Assembly (NCBI GenBank): GCA_049889775.1
Contig: JBMHCT010000020.1
Span: 271,615 to 335,614 of the forward strand
Direction: 5' to 3'
DNA: 64,000 nucleotides
DNA from: Jejuia sp049889775
GTDB taxonomy: Bacteria > Bacteroidota > Bacteroidia > Flavobacteriales > Flavobacteriaceae
The notes beneath the pieces were generated by a model. The model searched no databases. It was not told where the DNA came from and saw only the letters and a list, made by a program, of their open reading frames with translations. This document shows positions 25,511 through 33,290 of this stretch, one piece after another (positions within the stretch are counted from its first letter, which is position 1; each line of letters opens with the position of its first letter). A program made the position numbers and the translations under genes.

Positions 25511-25572
25511 CAACCTGAACTTGTTTCAGGTTCTCATAGTTTATGTGATTCTGAAACGAGTTCAGAATGACC
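25509..25572. repeat. Family A palindromic repeat pair
   Basis: GTCAACCTGAACTTG-TTTCAGGTT and GATTCTGAAACGAG-TTCAGAATGAC are two palindromes arranged head to head, together forming a larger inverted repeat ended by GTC/GAC. It lies between the ilvE terminator and the MazG-like gene. Confidence 0.8.
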
Positions 25573-25579
25573 GCAGTTT

Positions 25580-25966
25580 TTATTTTTCTAAAATAGCTTC
25601 AATATTTGGTTTGAAATAGTTTGGACCTTTAAGCACTTTACCATCTTCTCTGTAAATTGGTTGTCCGTCTTCACCCAACTTACTCATATTACTGCGCTGA
25701 ATTTCTTCAAACACCTCTTCTATTTTATATTGAAGTCCGTGCTCTATTATCGTACCGCATAAAATGTAAAGCATATCTCCAAGGGCATCGGCCAATTCAA
25801 CTAAATCATTATTGTTTGCAGCCTCCAAGTACTCTTCATTTTCCTCTCGCATTAATTTGTATCGCAATAAGTTCTTTGCTTCTCCTAAATCTGCTTTTGG
25901 TGTTTCTCTATGCCCTATTTTAAATGCTGTATGAAATGCTTTTACAGCGTCGATTTTGTTTTGCAT
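25580..25966 (-). CDS. MazG-like nucleoside triphosphate pyrophosphohydrolase
   Basis: A 128-residue all-alpha NTP-PPase. The metal-binding pattern is visible as REENEEYLEA (EExxE) and ELADALGDMLYILCG (ExxD), with KLMREENEEY helix 1. It belongs with the MazG-like / phosphoribosyl-ATP pyrophosphohydrolase-like group that hydrolyses NTPs to NMP and pyrophosphate, probably as house-cleaning. The C-terminal SNMSKLGEDGQPIYREDGKV segment is typical of this subgroup. It is divergent from a small membrane protein. Confidence 0.85.
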   Translation of the reverse strand: MQNKIDAVKAFHTAFKIGHRETPKADLGEAKNLLRYKLMREENEEYLEAANNNDLVELADALGDMLYILCGTIIEHGLQYKIEEVFEEIQRSNMSKLGEDGQPIYREDGKVLKGPNYFKPNIEAILEK

Positions 25967-26004
25967 GTTTGGTCTTTTAATTAAATTTGCATAAAAATAG
26001 CCAT

Positions 26005-26190
26005 ATGTTTAGTAAGGGTCAAATTGTTTTTGGAATTATCTTTTTTATTCTTTTCTCCATTATTATTGGCTACACGTATCGCAAAGATTTAAAATTGCAT
26101 AAACGCTTTTATAAAGGCAGTATCTGGATTTTGCTGGCATTTATTGGGTTTATTGGGTTTATTGCTGCTATTAAGTTTTGGTTTAAATAG
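26005..26190 (+). CDS. Small two-helix membrane protein
   Basis: A 61-residue protein. The ATG at 26005 (MFSKGQIVFGIIFF) is preferred to one six codons upstream, since it places the first helix correctly. Two hydrophobic segments are evident: VFGIIFFILFSIIIGYTY and SIWILLAFIGFIGFIAAIKF, with a short basic loop (RKDLKLHKRFYK) between them. Similar small proteins occur across Flavobacteriaceae, but I know no function. Confidence 0.7.
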   Translation: MFSKGQIVFGIIFFILFSIIIGYTYRKDLKLHKRFYKGSIWILLAFIGFIGFIAAIKFWFK

Positions 26191-26233
26191 AAAATTTGTT
26201 TCCTGTAGGTAGGAAAAACAGATTCTAAACTGT

Positions 26234-26268
26234 TCTATAAAAAAGTTGCAAACCTCGCGCAACCTTTT
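26234..26268. terminator. Hairpin with flanking A/T runs
   Basis: AAAAAAGTTGC and GCAACCTTTTC pair across AAACCTCGC. T-runs follow in both orientations, so it could end transcription of the small membrane gene upstream. The stem is five GC-containing pairs plus A-T extension. Confidence 0.5.
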
Positions 26269-26307
26269 CAACTAAATAACATCTAACAATTAACATCGGC
26301 AGCAACC

Positions 26308-26394
26308 ATGGACATTTTACAAATAATAGGCTTACTCATTATTGTAAATCTAATACTATTAGCTTTTAGTGTTAACAAAAAAACAGAACCTTAA
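26308..26394 (+). CDS. 28-residue single-helix membrane micropeptide
   Basis: An ORF of 28 codons, MDILQIIGLLIIVNLILLAF followed by SVNKKTEP. It is one hydrophobic helix of about 18 residues with an acidic start and a basic tail, so an inner-membrane peptide with the N-terminus probably outside. Its stop codon sits in the loop of a strong intrinsic terminator, which suggests a deliberately ended short transcript. Possible roles include a membrane regulator or a type I toxin-like peptide; nothing in the sequence decides. Confidence 0.55.
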   Translation: MDILQIIGLLIIVNLILLAFSVNKKTEP

Positions 26395-26410
26395 TTTGGT
26401 TCTGTTTTTT
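26380..26410 (+). terminator. Intrinsic terminator overlapping the micropeptide stop codon
   Basis: AAAACAGAACC (26380-26390) pairs perfectly with GGTTCTGTTTT (26398-26408) around TTAATTT, followed by further Ts. The TAA stop of the 26308 ORF lies in the loop region. Confidence 0.85.
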
Positions 26411-26613
26411 CTTTTTATCTCTTTATTTAAAGCTGTTGTATTTATAAGAAGCTTAAATAATACTTACAGCAAAAAAATGTGTAAGCTACAAAAGTGTAGG
26501 GTGTTACTTTTAAACGTTACGGATTAACAGTAAATACGACTTATACCATTATCAAAACAGCAATAAAACTTTATTTTGATTAACGAATTATAAGGTTGGT
26601 TTTCAGAAATAGC

Positions 26614-26621
26614 TATATTTG
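26614..26621 (+). promoter_or_regulatory. -7 box before the SRPBCC/GyrI-like gene
   Basis: TATATTTG matches TAnnTTTG exactly, with TTG at 26596-26598 upstream (15-bp gap, a little short). It lies 26 bp before the start codon. The remaining ~200 bp between here and the terminator at 26410 hold nothing else I can recognise. Confidence 0.5.
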
Positions 26622-26647
26622 TTTATACACTATTCAAACCACTTAAA

Positions 26648-27667
26648 ATGAAAGCCTTTAAATACATTGTATTTCTCATCCTTATTGCCATAATTGGGCT
26701 CGCTATCTACATCGCGGTACAACCAAATGAATTTGAAGTTAGCAGATCTAAAACCTTAAATGCTCCTGCTGCGGTAGTATACGATAATGTAATAGATTTT
26801 AAAAATTGGGAAGCTTGGTCCTCTTGGGCTGAAGCGGACCCTGATATGAAGATAACATTAGCTGAAAATACTAGAGGCATTGGTGGTTCTTACCAATGGG
26901 AAGATAAGGATGGTATTGGTACCATGAAAAACACAGCCACAGTTGCGAATGAATCGATTACTCAGGAGATGCAATTTGCTGACTTCCCAAAATCTGATGT
27001 TACTTGGCAATTTGCACAAAATGCTGATGGCACTACAGATGCTACTTGGACTATTTCAGGAAAAGATTTGGGATTTGGTTTTAAAATGTTCTCGACGCTT
27101 ATGGGCGGTATGGAAAAACAAATTGGGCCACATTATGAAAGAAGTTTGGAAAAGTTAGATAGTATTTTAGTTGCTGATATGGCCAAATTTGATATCGCAG
27201 TTAATGGAGTTACTGAATATGGCGGTGGTTTTTATGTTTATAAAACAACATCTGCCAATGGTGCAAATATTAGTAACATAATGGCGAAGCAGTATGGAGA
27301 GATAGTTGGGTTTATGACACAAAACAGTATTCCATTCAATGGTATGCCATTTACTATTTACAACGATATGAATCCTGAAAACGGGAATATTATTATGAGT
27401 AACGCCATTCCTGTTGTAAATAAAGTAAATGTTCCTTCCGATAGTGAAATTTTATGTGGATTTATGTCGAATACAAAGGCGTTAAAAACAACACTTAAAG
27501 GCAATTATACCAATCTACCTAAAGCTTGGGAAGCAGCTATGTCGCATTTGGCTAAAAATGGTTTGGAACAGTCCGAGGTTAAGCCCTTTGAAATTTATAC
27601 CAACGATCCTGGAGATTTCCCTAACCCTAAAGATTGGACTACTGAAATTTATATTCCAATAAAATAG
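26648..27667 (+). CDS. SRPBCC-family protein with GyrI-like C-terminal domain, membrane-anchored
   Basis: A 339-residue protein with an N-terminal membrane anchor or uncleaved signal (KYIVFLILIAIIGLAIYIAV). Next comes an SRPBCC/START-type ligand-binding domain (NAPAAVVYDNVIDFKNWEAWSSW...) to ~residue 175, and then a GyrI-like/effector-binding domain to the end (FYVYKTTSANGANISNIMAKQYGEI, EVKPFEIYTNDPGDFPNPKDWTTEIYIPIK). Both folds bind small hydrophobic or drug-like molecules in a helix-grip cavity. The combination is common in Bacteroidota and has no defined ligand. Confidence 0.88.
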   Translation: MKAFKYIVFLILIAIIGLAIYIAVQPNEFEVSRSKTLNAPAAVVYDNVIDFKNWEAWSSWAEADPDMKITLAENTRGIGGSYQWEDKDGIGTMKNTATVANESITQEMQFADFPKSDVTWQFAQNADGTTDATWTISGKDLGFGFKMFSTLMGGMEKQIGPHYERSLEKLDSILVADMAKFDIAVNGVTEYGGGFYVYKTTSANGANISNIMAKQYGEIVGFMTQNSIPFNGMPFTIYNDMNPENGNIIMSNAIPVVNKVNVPSDSEILCGFMSNTKALKTTLKGNYTNLPKAWEAAMSHLAKNGLEQSEVKPFEIYTNDPGDFPNPKDWTTEIYIPIK

Positions 27668-27700
27668 TTAGCTTTTATACTATCAAAAAAACTAACTTTG

Positions 27701-27766
27701 TGTCACCCTGAAATTGTTTCAGGGTCTCATTGAGATTTGAGATGCTGAATCAAGTTCAGCATGACA
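27701..27766. repeat. Family A palindromic repeat pair
   Basis: TGTCACCCTGAAATTG-TTTCAGGGTCTCA and ATGCTGAATCAAG-TTCAGCATGACA form two palindromes inside a larger inverted repeat ending TGTCA/TGACA. Its right end creates a false upstream ATG for crcB at 27761. Confidence 0.85.
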
Positions 27767-27787
27767 GAAGGACCTAGTCTTGAAAGT

Positions 27788-28153
27788 ATGAAACAAGTTT
27801 TACTAGTATTTTTGGGTGGTGGATTTGGGAGTGTACTGCGCTATCTTATTGGCAAATTTTTAAATAGCACCGAAAACGGTATTCCTTACGGTACGTTTGC
27901 AGCTAATATTTTAGGAAGCTTGCTTATTGGTATTATTTTGGGTTTGGCTGCTAAAAATGAGTCACTTACGCAGAACCAAACTTTGTTATTGGCTACAGGC
28001 TTCTGTGGCGGTTTTACAACCTTTTCTTCCTTCGCTTACGAAAACCATGTGTTTTTAAAATCTGGGGATTTTACAAGTTTTGCTATTTACACCATTGCTA
28101 GTTTTATTATTGGATTTTTGGCGGTTTTCGCGGGGATGTATTTGGTGAAGTAA
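27788..28153 (+). CDS. crcB: Fluoride exporter CrcB/FEX
   Basis: A 121-residue membrane protein when started at 27788 (MKQVLLVFLGGGFGSVLRYL). The ATG nine codons upstream lies inside a family A repeat and is rejected. Four transmembrane helices are apparent, with the Fluc signatures GGGFGSVLRY, YGTFAANILGSLLIG and ATGFCGGFTTFSSFAYEN, the last carrying the Phe/Thr track and the central Na+ site. It exports fluoride as an antiparallel dimer. I saw no fluoride riboswitch upstream; the repeat occupies that space. Confidence 0.95.
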   Translation: MKQVLLVFLGGGFGSVLRYLIGKFLNSTENGIPYGTFAANILGSLLIGIILGLAAKNESLTQNQTLLLATGFCGGFTTFSSFAYENHVFLKSGDFTSFAIYTIASFIIGFLAVFAGMYLVK

Positions 28154-28228
28154 GCATTCATATAAGAAACTTTAAATTCTGTAGATTAGCGATATACATA
28201 TTTAATAATATATTGTAGAAAAAAAATC

Positions 28229-28621
28229 ATGAAAAAAATTCTCTCATTTCTATTTATCGTTATAGTTTTATTTAGCTGCTCAACTAATGATGACAATAAT
28301 AATGCTAATCAAAATTCAATTTTAGGTAGATGGCATTTAGTTGGTTTTGAAGAAACTGTCATGTATCAATTTACCGATGATAATTTAAGGCATACCCTAT
28401 ACAGTACAGATGGAACTTTTGGAGGTTTAGAAACTGCAATTCCTAATCCAAATTCTTGGAGTATCGAAAATAATAAATTAGTTGTGGACCTTAATTTTGG
28501 TAATTCTTCTACAGAATCGTTGAGTTTTAGATGTAATGGCAATGTTGTTGATTTGATTTCGGATAATGGAACATCTAGATTGTTTAGAGAAGGCTATAAT
28601 ATTTTGAATTGTAATGAATAA
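28229..28621 (+). CDS. Small lipoprotein, lipocalin-like
   Basis: A 130-residue protein with a lipoprotein signal (MKKILSFLFIVIVLFSC, Cys 17), an Asn/Asp-rich linker and a small domain beginning ILGRWHLVGFEETVMYQF, with NSWSIENNKLVVDLNFG. This matches the general pattern of flavobacterial lipocalin-like lipoproteins. Function unknown. It is convergent with the DUF1684 gene (stops 28621/28622). Confidence 0.75.
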   Translation: MKKILSFLFIVIVLFSCSTNDDNNNANQNSILGRWHLVGFEETVMYQFTDDNLRHTLYSTDGTFGGLETAIPNPNSWSIENNKLVVDLNFGNSSTESLSFRCNGNVVDLISDNGTSRLFREGYNILNCNE

Positions 28622-29359
28622 TCAATAGTGTTTCATAAAACCCTTAACCCCCGCCTCTACCCGAGTTTTTAAATAATTCTGCCTTGGAACTATTGGGCAA
28701 GAATATTTATCGTTGTATGCACAATACGGATTATAGGCAGTGTTAAAATCAATGATTAAGGTATTGTCTTGCGGAACCTCGGTATTGATGTAGCGACCAC
28801 CGCCGTAACTTTCTAGTGCGTTGGTTTCGTCTAAAAATGGCAAAAATAGATATGCGTCGTGAGCTTCTTCGGTTTCTTCGGGTAGTTCTTTAAAAATATC
28901 GAGTTTAAAATTTTGCTGTTTCAATGTAAAGGTTAACTCTCCATATTTTACATAAATAGGTTTCCGATCTGTGGTGGTTTTCATTTCAAAGGGTTGCTCG
29001 TTTGGGGTTCTTTTTAAATTTGCTGTTACTATGTAAGTAGAATCAAACTTGAAGAAATCTAAACCCTCAAAATTTTTAAGGTCTTTCTTTTTTAATGGTG
29101 ATGTACTTGCGTCTTTAAAAAAAGCATTAAGTTCTTTTTGATAGGGTGTATCACCTTTTAGTGGTCGCTTTTTTTGTGAACAACTAGTAGAGAACAGAGC
29201 CAAAACAAGTACAAAAGAAATAAGGTATTTGAAAGTTGTTGGCTGGTATGCCCGCGTTAGGGATTGAACGGTGTGTTTGAGCTCCTCGCAGAGAGCGAGC
29301 AGTGAAAGCCCGACCCCTTGTGGGTAACGCCCAAAACAAAACACTTTTAGAAACTTCAT
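28622..29359 (-). CDS. DUF1684 lipoprotein with a repeat inserted into its signal peptide
   Basis: A 245-residue ORF. From about residue 46 it is a normal lipoprotein: TFKYLISFVLVLALFSTSC, then DUF1684 (TDRKPIYVKYGELTF, YLFLPFLDETNALESYGGGRYI, IDFNTAYNPYCAY). Residues ~6-45 are encoded by a family C repeat inserted in frame after MKFLK, giving GRYPQGVGLSLLALCEEL. No other ATG precedes the hydrophobic core in frame, so the signal peptide is now buried behind 45 residues. The gene may be mislocalised or inactive. Its start overlaps the DUF4252 stop by one base. Confidence 0.8.
   Translation of the reverse strand: MKFLKVFCFGRYPQGVGLSLLALCEELKHTVQSLTRAYQPTTFKYLISFVLVLALFSTSCSQKKRPLKGDTPYQKELNAFFKDASTSPLKKKDLKNFEGLDFFKFDSTYIVTANLKRTPNEQPFEMKTTTDRKPIYVKYGELTFTLKQQNFKLDIFKELPEETEEAHDAYLFLPFLDETNALESYGGGRYINTEVPQDNTLIIDFNTAYNPYCAYNDKYSCPIVPRQNYLKTRVEAGVKGFMKHY
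29250..29346 (+). repeat. Family C dispersed repeat, copy 2
   Basis: GCCCGCGTTAGGGATTGAACGG at the left and AAAGCCCGACCCCTTGTGGG followed by TAACGCCCAAAAC at the right, with a CTCCTCGCAGAGAGCGAG hairpin in the middle. The terminal GCGTTA/TAACGC are complementary. It lies in frame at the start of the DUF1684 gene. Confidence 0.8.
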
Positions 29360-29892
29360 TAATTCTGAGAATTAAAAACTGGGTTAATTTTAAGATTCGC
29401 ACCATACTGTTGAATTAGATCTTCGGTAAAAGTATCGAACGTACTTTTGTCGGCAAAGGTTTTAATCTTTTCGGGATCAAAATTACCTTGTAAATAATAT
29501 GCGGTGGTTTCGGTTGCGGAACTGTTGAAGATGATAACATCGGTAACTACCACACCTGCTTCTCGAACGGAAATGATACGTGTGTTATCTGGATCGTTTT
29601 TTCTGAAAACATCAAGATAACCATTTTTGGCTACGTCGTTTATTTCGGTAATTAATGTTTCACGCTTAAGATTGCTGGTGTTTTCAATTTTAATGAATTT
29701 GAAATCAGAAATATTACCTATACTATGCTTAATCTCAGGTGAAATACTACTTAAAACGGCTTTCATAAAACTGGGCACCTGAAACGACGTAGCTCCAATA
29801 TCTGTTTTATGTTGATCGTAAAATCCTTGAAAACTACTGCCGCAAGATATCAGCAAAAGACTAATGCATATAACAAGAAGTGATTTCTTCAT
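29359..29892 (-). CDS. DUF4252-type lipoprotein
   Basis: A 177-residue lipoprotein (MKKSLLVICISLLLISC, Cys 17). The mature domain fits DUF4252: FQVPSFMKAVLSSISPEIKHS, FKFIKIENTSNLKRETLITEINDVAKNGYLDVFRKND, VVVTDVIIFNSSATETTAYYLQGNFDPEKI. Such proteins are widespread in Bacteroidota and of unknown function. Translationally linked to the DUF1684 gene by a one-base overlap. Confidence 0.8.
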   Translation of the reverse strand: MKKSLLVICISLLLISCGSSFQGFYDQHKTDIGATSFQVPSFMKAVLSSISPEIKHSIGNISDFKFIKIENTSNLKRETLITEINDVAKNGYLDVFRKNDPDNTRIISVREAGVVVTDVIIFNSSATETTAYYLQGNFDPEKIKTFADKSTFDTFTEDLIQQYGANLKINPVFNSQN

Positions 29893-29938
29893 TTTAAAAA
29901 ATTATTAAGGTAAAAATACAACTTCCAATTATTTTCTC

Positions 29939-29946
29939 TAGATTTG
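29939..29946 (+). promoter_or_regulatory. -7 box of a possible short transcript
   Basis: TAGATTTG matches TAnnTTTG exactly. No gene follows before the hairpin terminator at 30077, so it would drive an RNA of about 150 nt. No -33 TTG is seen at the usual distance. Confidence 0.3.
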
Positions 29947-30076
29947 AGCTATCAAAATAAATAAAATGCGTTACAACGTCACAATTTGTAGAAAACAATG
30001 GACCGCTTCCTTAAAGCAAAGGAGTTGGGCTTGTTATGTATTGTGATGTTATGAAATAAACGTTTACAGATATATT

Positions 30077-30108
30077 AAAAGTCCGACTTCATCCAGTCGG
30101 ACTTTTTG
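30077..30108. terminator. Intrinsic terminator with no upstream gene
   Basis: AAAAGTCCGACT and AGTCGGACTTTTT form a perfect 12-bp stem with a TCATCC loop and a T-run. It precedes the MFS gene by about 65 bp. Nothing that looks like a protein gene lies between it and the DUF4252 start at 29892. Confidence 0.85.
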
Positions 30109-30173
30109 TTTTTACACACATTTTAAAATAAATCAAAATCAATATATGTAGAAAATTAGAACTATTAGAACTC

Positions 30174-31385
30174 ATGAAAACACTATTTAACAATTACCTG
30201 AATACTTTTAAAGGTTTATCAACTGAAGTTTGGTGGCTTGCCTTAATTACGCTTATTAATAGAGCTGGCACCATGGTAATTCCGTTTTTATCATTATACC
30301 TAACAGAAGATTTGAACCTTACTGAAGGCAACGTTGGGACTATAATGGCGTGTTTTGGATTGGGTTCAGTAGTGGGATCATTATTAGGTGGCAAGCTAAC
30401 AGACAAAATTGGCTACTACAAAGTTATGGTAAGAAGCTTATTGAGTACAGGTGTTTTGTTTATTGCTCTACAATTTTTGGATACCTTTTACAGCCTATGC
30501 TTAGGTATTTTCTTGGTAATGGTGGTTGCAGATATGTTTCGTCCAGCAATGTTTGTGGCACTTAGTGCCTATAGCAATCCAGAGAATAAAACTAGAAGTG
30601 TAACACTTATTCGTTTGGCTATAAACTTAGGGTTTTCGGCTGGACCTGCTGTTGGTGGTATTATTATAACTGCTATGGGGTATAGTGGATTATTTTGGGT
30701 GGATGGAGTTACTTGTATTTTAGCAACACTATTATTATTGATGGTATTGAATCCTAAAAAATCTAAAGTTTTGGATGAGGTAAAAGTAGAAAATCCTGAA
30801 CCTGCTCTTAAGGATAGAGCGTTTATTCTATTCTTATGTGCCATGTTTTTGTTTGGATTTATCTTTTTACAATACTTCTCAACGATGCCTTTGTATTACA
30901 GAGATAGGCATACTTTAAGCAAGATTGAAATTGGTTTTCTATTAGGTATGAATGGGTTTGTGATTTTTCTTTTGGAAATGCCGCTTATTAGTTGGTTAGA
31001 AAATAGTGGATTAAAAAAAGTAGCACTTATTTTGTTTGGTGCCTTTTTAACTGCTTTGAGCTTTTTGGTATTGAATTTAACAAATTGGACAGGTATTTTG
31101 GTTATAGGAATGTTTTTGATGACCATTGGAGAAATGATTGCTTTTCCCTTCTCTAACTCTTTTGCATATGACAGAGCAAGTAAAGGGAACCAAGGCGAAT
31201 ATATGGCATTATATACCATTGCATTCTCGTTATCTCAAGTTTTTTGTCACAAGACAGGAATGGAAATGGTGGCACGTTTAGACTATGATAATACTTGGTA
31301 TATCATTACAGGAATAGGCGGTATTTGTGTATTTTTATTATTTATTTTGAAAGGCTATTTAAGTGCCAAAAAGAAGATTGCATAA
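30174..31385 (+). CDS. MFS transporter
   Basis: A 403-residue membrane protein with twelve predicted hydrophobic segments. The MFS signature between helices 2 and 3 is present as GSLLGGKLTDKIGYYKVMV. It resembles the drug/metabolite efflux group (MdtH-like), but the substrate cannot be read. It ends immediately before the YpdA-like gene (31385/31386), so they form an operon with the VOC gene that follows. Confidence 0.9.
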   Translation: MKTLFNNYLNTFKGLSTEVWWLALITLINRAGTMVIPFLSLYLTEDLNLTEGNVGTIMACFGLGSVVGSLLGGKLTDKIGYYKVMVRSLLSTGVLFIALQFLDTFYSLCLGIFLVMVVADMFRPAMFVALSAYSNPENKTRSVTLIRLAINLGFSAGPAVGGIIITAMGYSGLFWVDGVTCILATLLLLMVLNPKKSKVLDEVKVENPEPALKDRAFILFLCAMFLFGFIFLQYFSTMPLYYRDRHTLSKIEIGFLLGMNGFVIFLLEMPLISWLENSGLKKVALILFGAFLTALSFLVLNLTNWTGILVIGMFLMTIGEMIAFPFSNSFAYDRASKGNQGEYMALYTIAFSLSQVFCHKTGMEMVARLDYDNTWYIITGIGGICVFLLFILKGYLSAKKKIA

Positions 31386-32354
31386 ATGATTGATGTTGTT
31401 ATTATCGGAGGAGGACCTATCGGAATTGCCTGCGCCTTGGAGTGCAAAAAACAAAATTGGAATTATTTGATTATAGAAAAGGGAGCGCTAACCAACTCCC
31501 TTTTCAATTACCCAAAAAATATGACCTTCTTCTCTACTTCTGAAAAGTTGGAGATTGACGGCATTCCTTTTATCAGTAAAAATCCAAAACCTAATCGGGA
31601 TGAAGCTTTGGAATATTATAGACGTGTAGCTACTTCAAACGAAATCAACATCAACCTTTTTGAAACAGTTGAAGAGATTTCGAAAGATGATGGTGTTTTT
31701 GAGGTGAAAACCAATAAAGATTCGTACCAATCGCAAAAGTTGATTTTAGCAACTGGGTTTTATGATATTCCGAATTTGATTGATGTTCCAGGTGAAGATT
31801 TGCCTAAGGTAACACACTATTACAAAGAAGCGCATCCTTATGCGATGCAGGATATTGTGGTAGTTGGTGCTAGTAATTCTTCTGTAGATGCTGCTTTAGA
31901 AATATATCGCAAAGGTGGTAATGTTAGTATGATTATTCGAGGTGAAGACATTGGAAAGCGTGTAAAATATTGGGTACGACCAGATATCATTAACCGTATT
32001 GAAGAAGGCAGTATTAAAGCGTATTTTAATGCTGAAATCACCGAAATCAAGCCAAAAGAATTGACTTTTAAATCTCCCGAAGGCATCAAAACTATTCCTA
32101 ATGATTTTGTGATAGCACTGACGGGCTATAAGCCAAATTTTGAGTTACTGAACCAAATTGGCATAGAGCAAACCGAAGATGAAAAACGTTTACCAAAATA
32201 CAATCCCGAAACTATGGAAACCAATGTTTATGGTGTGTATTTGGCTGGTGTTATTTGTGGCGGTATGGAAACCCACAAATGGTTTATAGAAAATAGTCGC
32301 ATTCATGCAAAACAAATCGCAAAACATATCGCTTCAACAGGTGTTAACTTATGA
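31386..32354 (+). CDS. ypdA: YpdA-family putative bacillithiol disulfide reductase
   Basis: A 322-residue two-dinucleotide-binding flavoprotein. IDVVIIGGGPIGIACALEC binds FAD, and IVVVGASNSSVDAALEIYR binds NADPH. FNYPKNMTFFSTSEKLEIDGIPF, YYRRVA and the C-terminal GVYLAGVICGG are typical of YpdA. In bacillithiol-producing Bacteroidota and Firmicutes it recycles oxidised bacillithiol. It starts directly at the MFS stop and overlaps the VOC gene by 4 bp. Confidence 0.88.
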   Translation: MIDVVIIGGGPIGIACALECKKQNWNYLIIEKGALTNSLFNYPKNMTFFSTSEKLEIDGIPFISKNPKPNRDEALEYYRRVATSNEININLFETVEEISKDDGVFEVKTNKDSYQSQKLILATGFYDIPNLIDVPGEDLPKVTHYYKEAHPYAMQDIVVVGASNSSVDAALEIYRKGGNVSMIIRGEDIGKRVKYWVRPDIINRIEEGSIKAYFNAEITEIKPKELTFKSPEGIKTIPNDFVIALTGYKPNFELLNQIGIEQTEDEKRLPKYNPETMETNVYGVYLAGVICGGMETHKWFIENSRIHAKQIAKHIASTGVNL

Positions 32355-32728
32355 ATTTAAATCAAATTACTATACCTTCTTTGGATGTTGAAAAAGCCAT
32401 TGCGTTTTACAAAACTTTAGGTTTAAAACTTATCGTTGAAGCATTACCAAAGTACGCGCGTTTTGAATGTACAGATGGCGAGAGCACGTTTTCCATTCAT
32501 AAGGTTGATGCTTTGTCTAAAGAAAATGGTGTTAGTATTTATTTTGAGGACGACAATTTAGATGAAATGGTGAACGCGCTTCAAAAAAAAGGTGTGATAT
32601 TTGAAAGTCTTCCTGAAGACCAACCATGGCTATGGAGGGAAGCGAGATTAAAAGATTTAGATGGTAATCAAATCATCTTATACAAAGCAGGTAAAAACAG
32701 AAAAAATCCGCCTTGGCGTATTGATTAG
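32351..32728 (+). CDS. VOC-family protein
   Basis: A 125-residue glyoxalase-fold protein: NQITIPSLDVEKAIAFYKTLGLKL, FECTDGESTFSIHKVD, YFEDDNLDEMVNALQKKG and WREARLKDLDGNQIILYKAG. Metal-ligand-like residues (His in IHKVD and Glu in WREARL) are present. Last gene of the MFS-ypdA-VOC operon (4-bp ATGA overlap). It also overlaps the convergent Lrp gene by 4 bp at its 3' end. Confidence 0.85.
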   Translation: MNLNQITIPSLDVEKAIAFYKTLGLKLIVEALPKYARFECTDGESTFSIHKVDALSKENGVSIYFEDDNLDEMVNALQKKGVIFESLPEDQPWLWREARLKDLDGNQIILYKAGKNRKNPPWRID

Positions 32729-33165
32729 ATTGGTTTTATTTCTTTTTGTTTTATGACTCTTGAAAGCACAATTTGTGTTTTGGACTCGCCATAAACAATT
32801 AAATTATCTATGAAGCGTTCTAAGTGTTTATTGTCTTTAAGGACTACCTCCATAACAATGTTTTCATCGCCGGTAATACGATAGCAATTCACCACTTCAT
32901 CGAAAGATCTTACTTTTTCCAAAAACGGTTTAAGCTTTCCCATGAAAGCTCTAAGTGTAATAATTGCTTTTAATTGATAACCTATTTCAAAAGGGGAAAC
33001 CAGCGCTTTATACCCTTCAATTATCCCCATGTCTTCCATTTTTTTAATACGTTCGGAAACGGCAGGAGAACTTATACCAACTTGCCTTCCAATTTCGGCA
33101 TTAGACTGTCTAGCATTTTCCTGTAAACACTTCAATATCTTATGGTTAAGGGTGTCTATAAGCAT
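32725..33165 (-). CDS. Lrp/AsnC-family transcriptional regulator
   Basis: A 146-residue protein with an N-terminal HTH (NHKILKCLQENARQSNAEIGRQVGISSPAVSERIKKMEDMGII) and a C-terminal RAM/ActD ligand-binding domain (AIITLRAFMGKLKPFLEKVRSFDEVVNCYRITGDENIVMEV). It probably senses an amino acid. Targets are unknown; the ilvE and thr genes in this window are only conceivable targets. Convergent with the VOC gene. Confidence 0.93.
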   Translation of the reverse strand: MLIDTLNHKILKCLQENARQSNAEIGRQVGISSPAVSERIKKMEDMGIIEGYKALVSPFEIGYQLKAIITLRAFMGKLKPFLEKVRSFDEVVNCYRITGDENIVMEVVLKDNKHLERFIDNLIVYGESKTQIVLSRVIKQKEIKPI

Positions 33166-33233
33166 TTAAAGGTTTTTATTAAATAAAACATTGATTTTAA
33201 AGCAAAAATACGATAATACTTTAAATATTAAAG

Positions 33234-33262
33234 TTGAATCTCGTTTCTTGTAACTAATTTTG
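33234..33262 (+). promoter_or_regulatory. Complete flavobacterial promoter
   Basis: TTG (33234-33236), an 18-bp gap, and TAATTTTG (33255-33262) match the TTG / TAnnTTTG consensus at the expected spacing. The start codon at 33291 follows 28 bp later. Confidence 0.65.
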
Positions 33263-33290
33263 AGTTAATTGCTAATGAAGGACAAAAGAG

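Noticed and set aside
27761..27787. Upstream ATG for crcB
   Set aside because: The nine extra codons lie in a family A palindrome, and CrcB proteins start at the MKQ-LLVFLGGGFGS strand.
29998..30054. 18-codon ORF MDRFLKAKELGLLCIVML in the orphan promoter-terminator interval
   Set aside because: Too short and without a paralogue or visible constraint; kept only as part of the small-RNA candidate.
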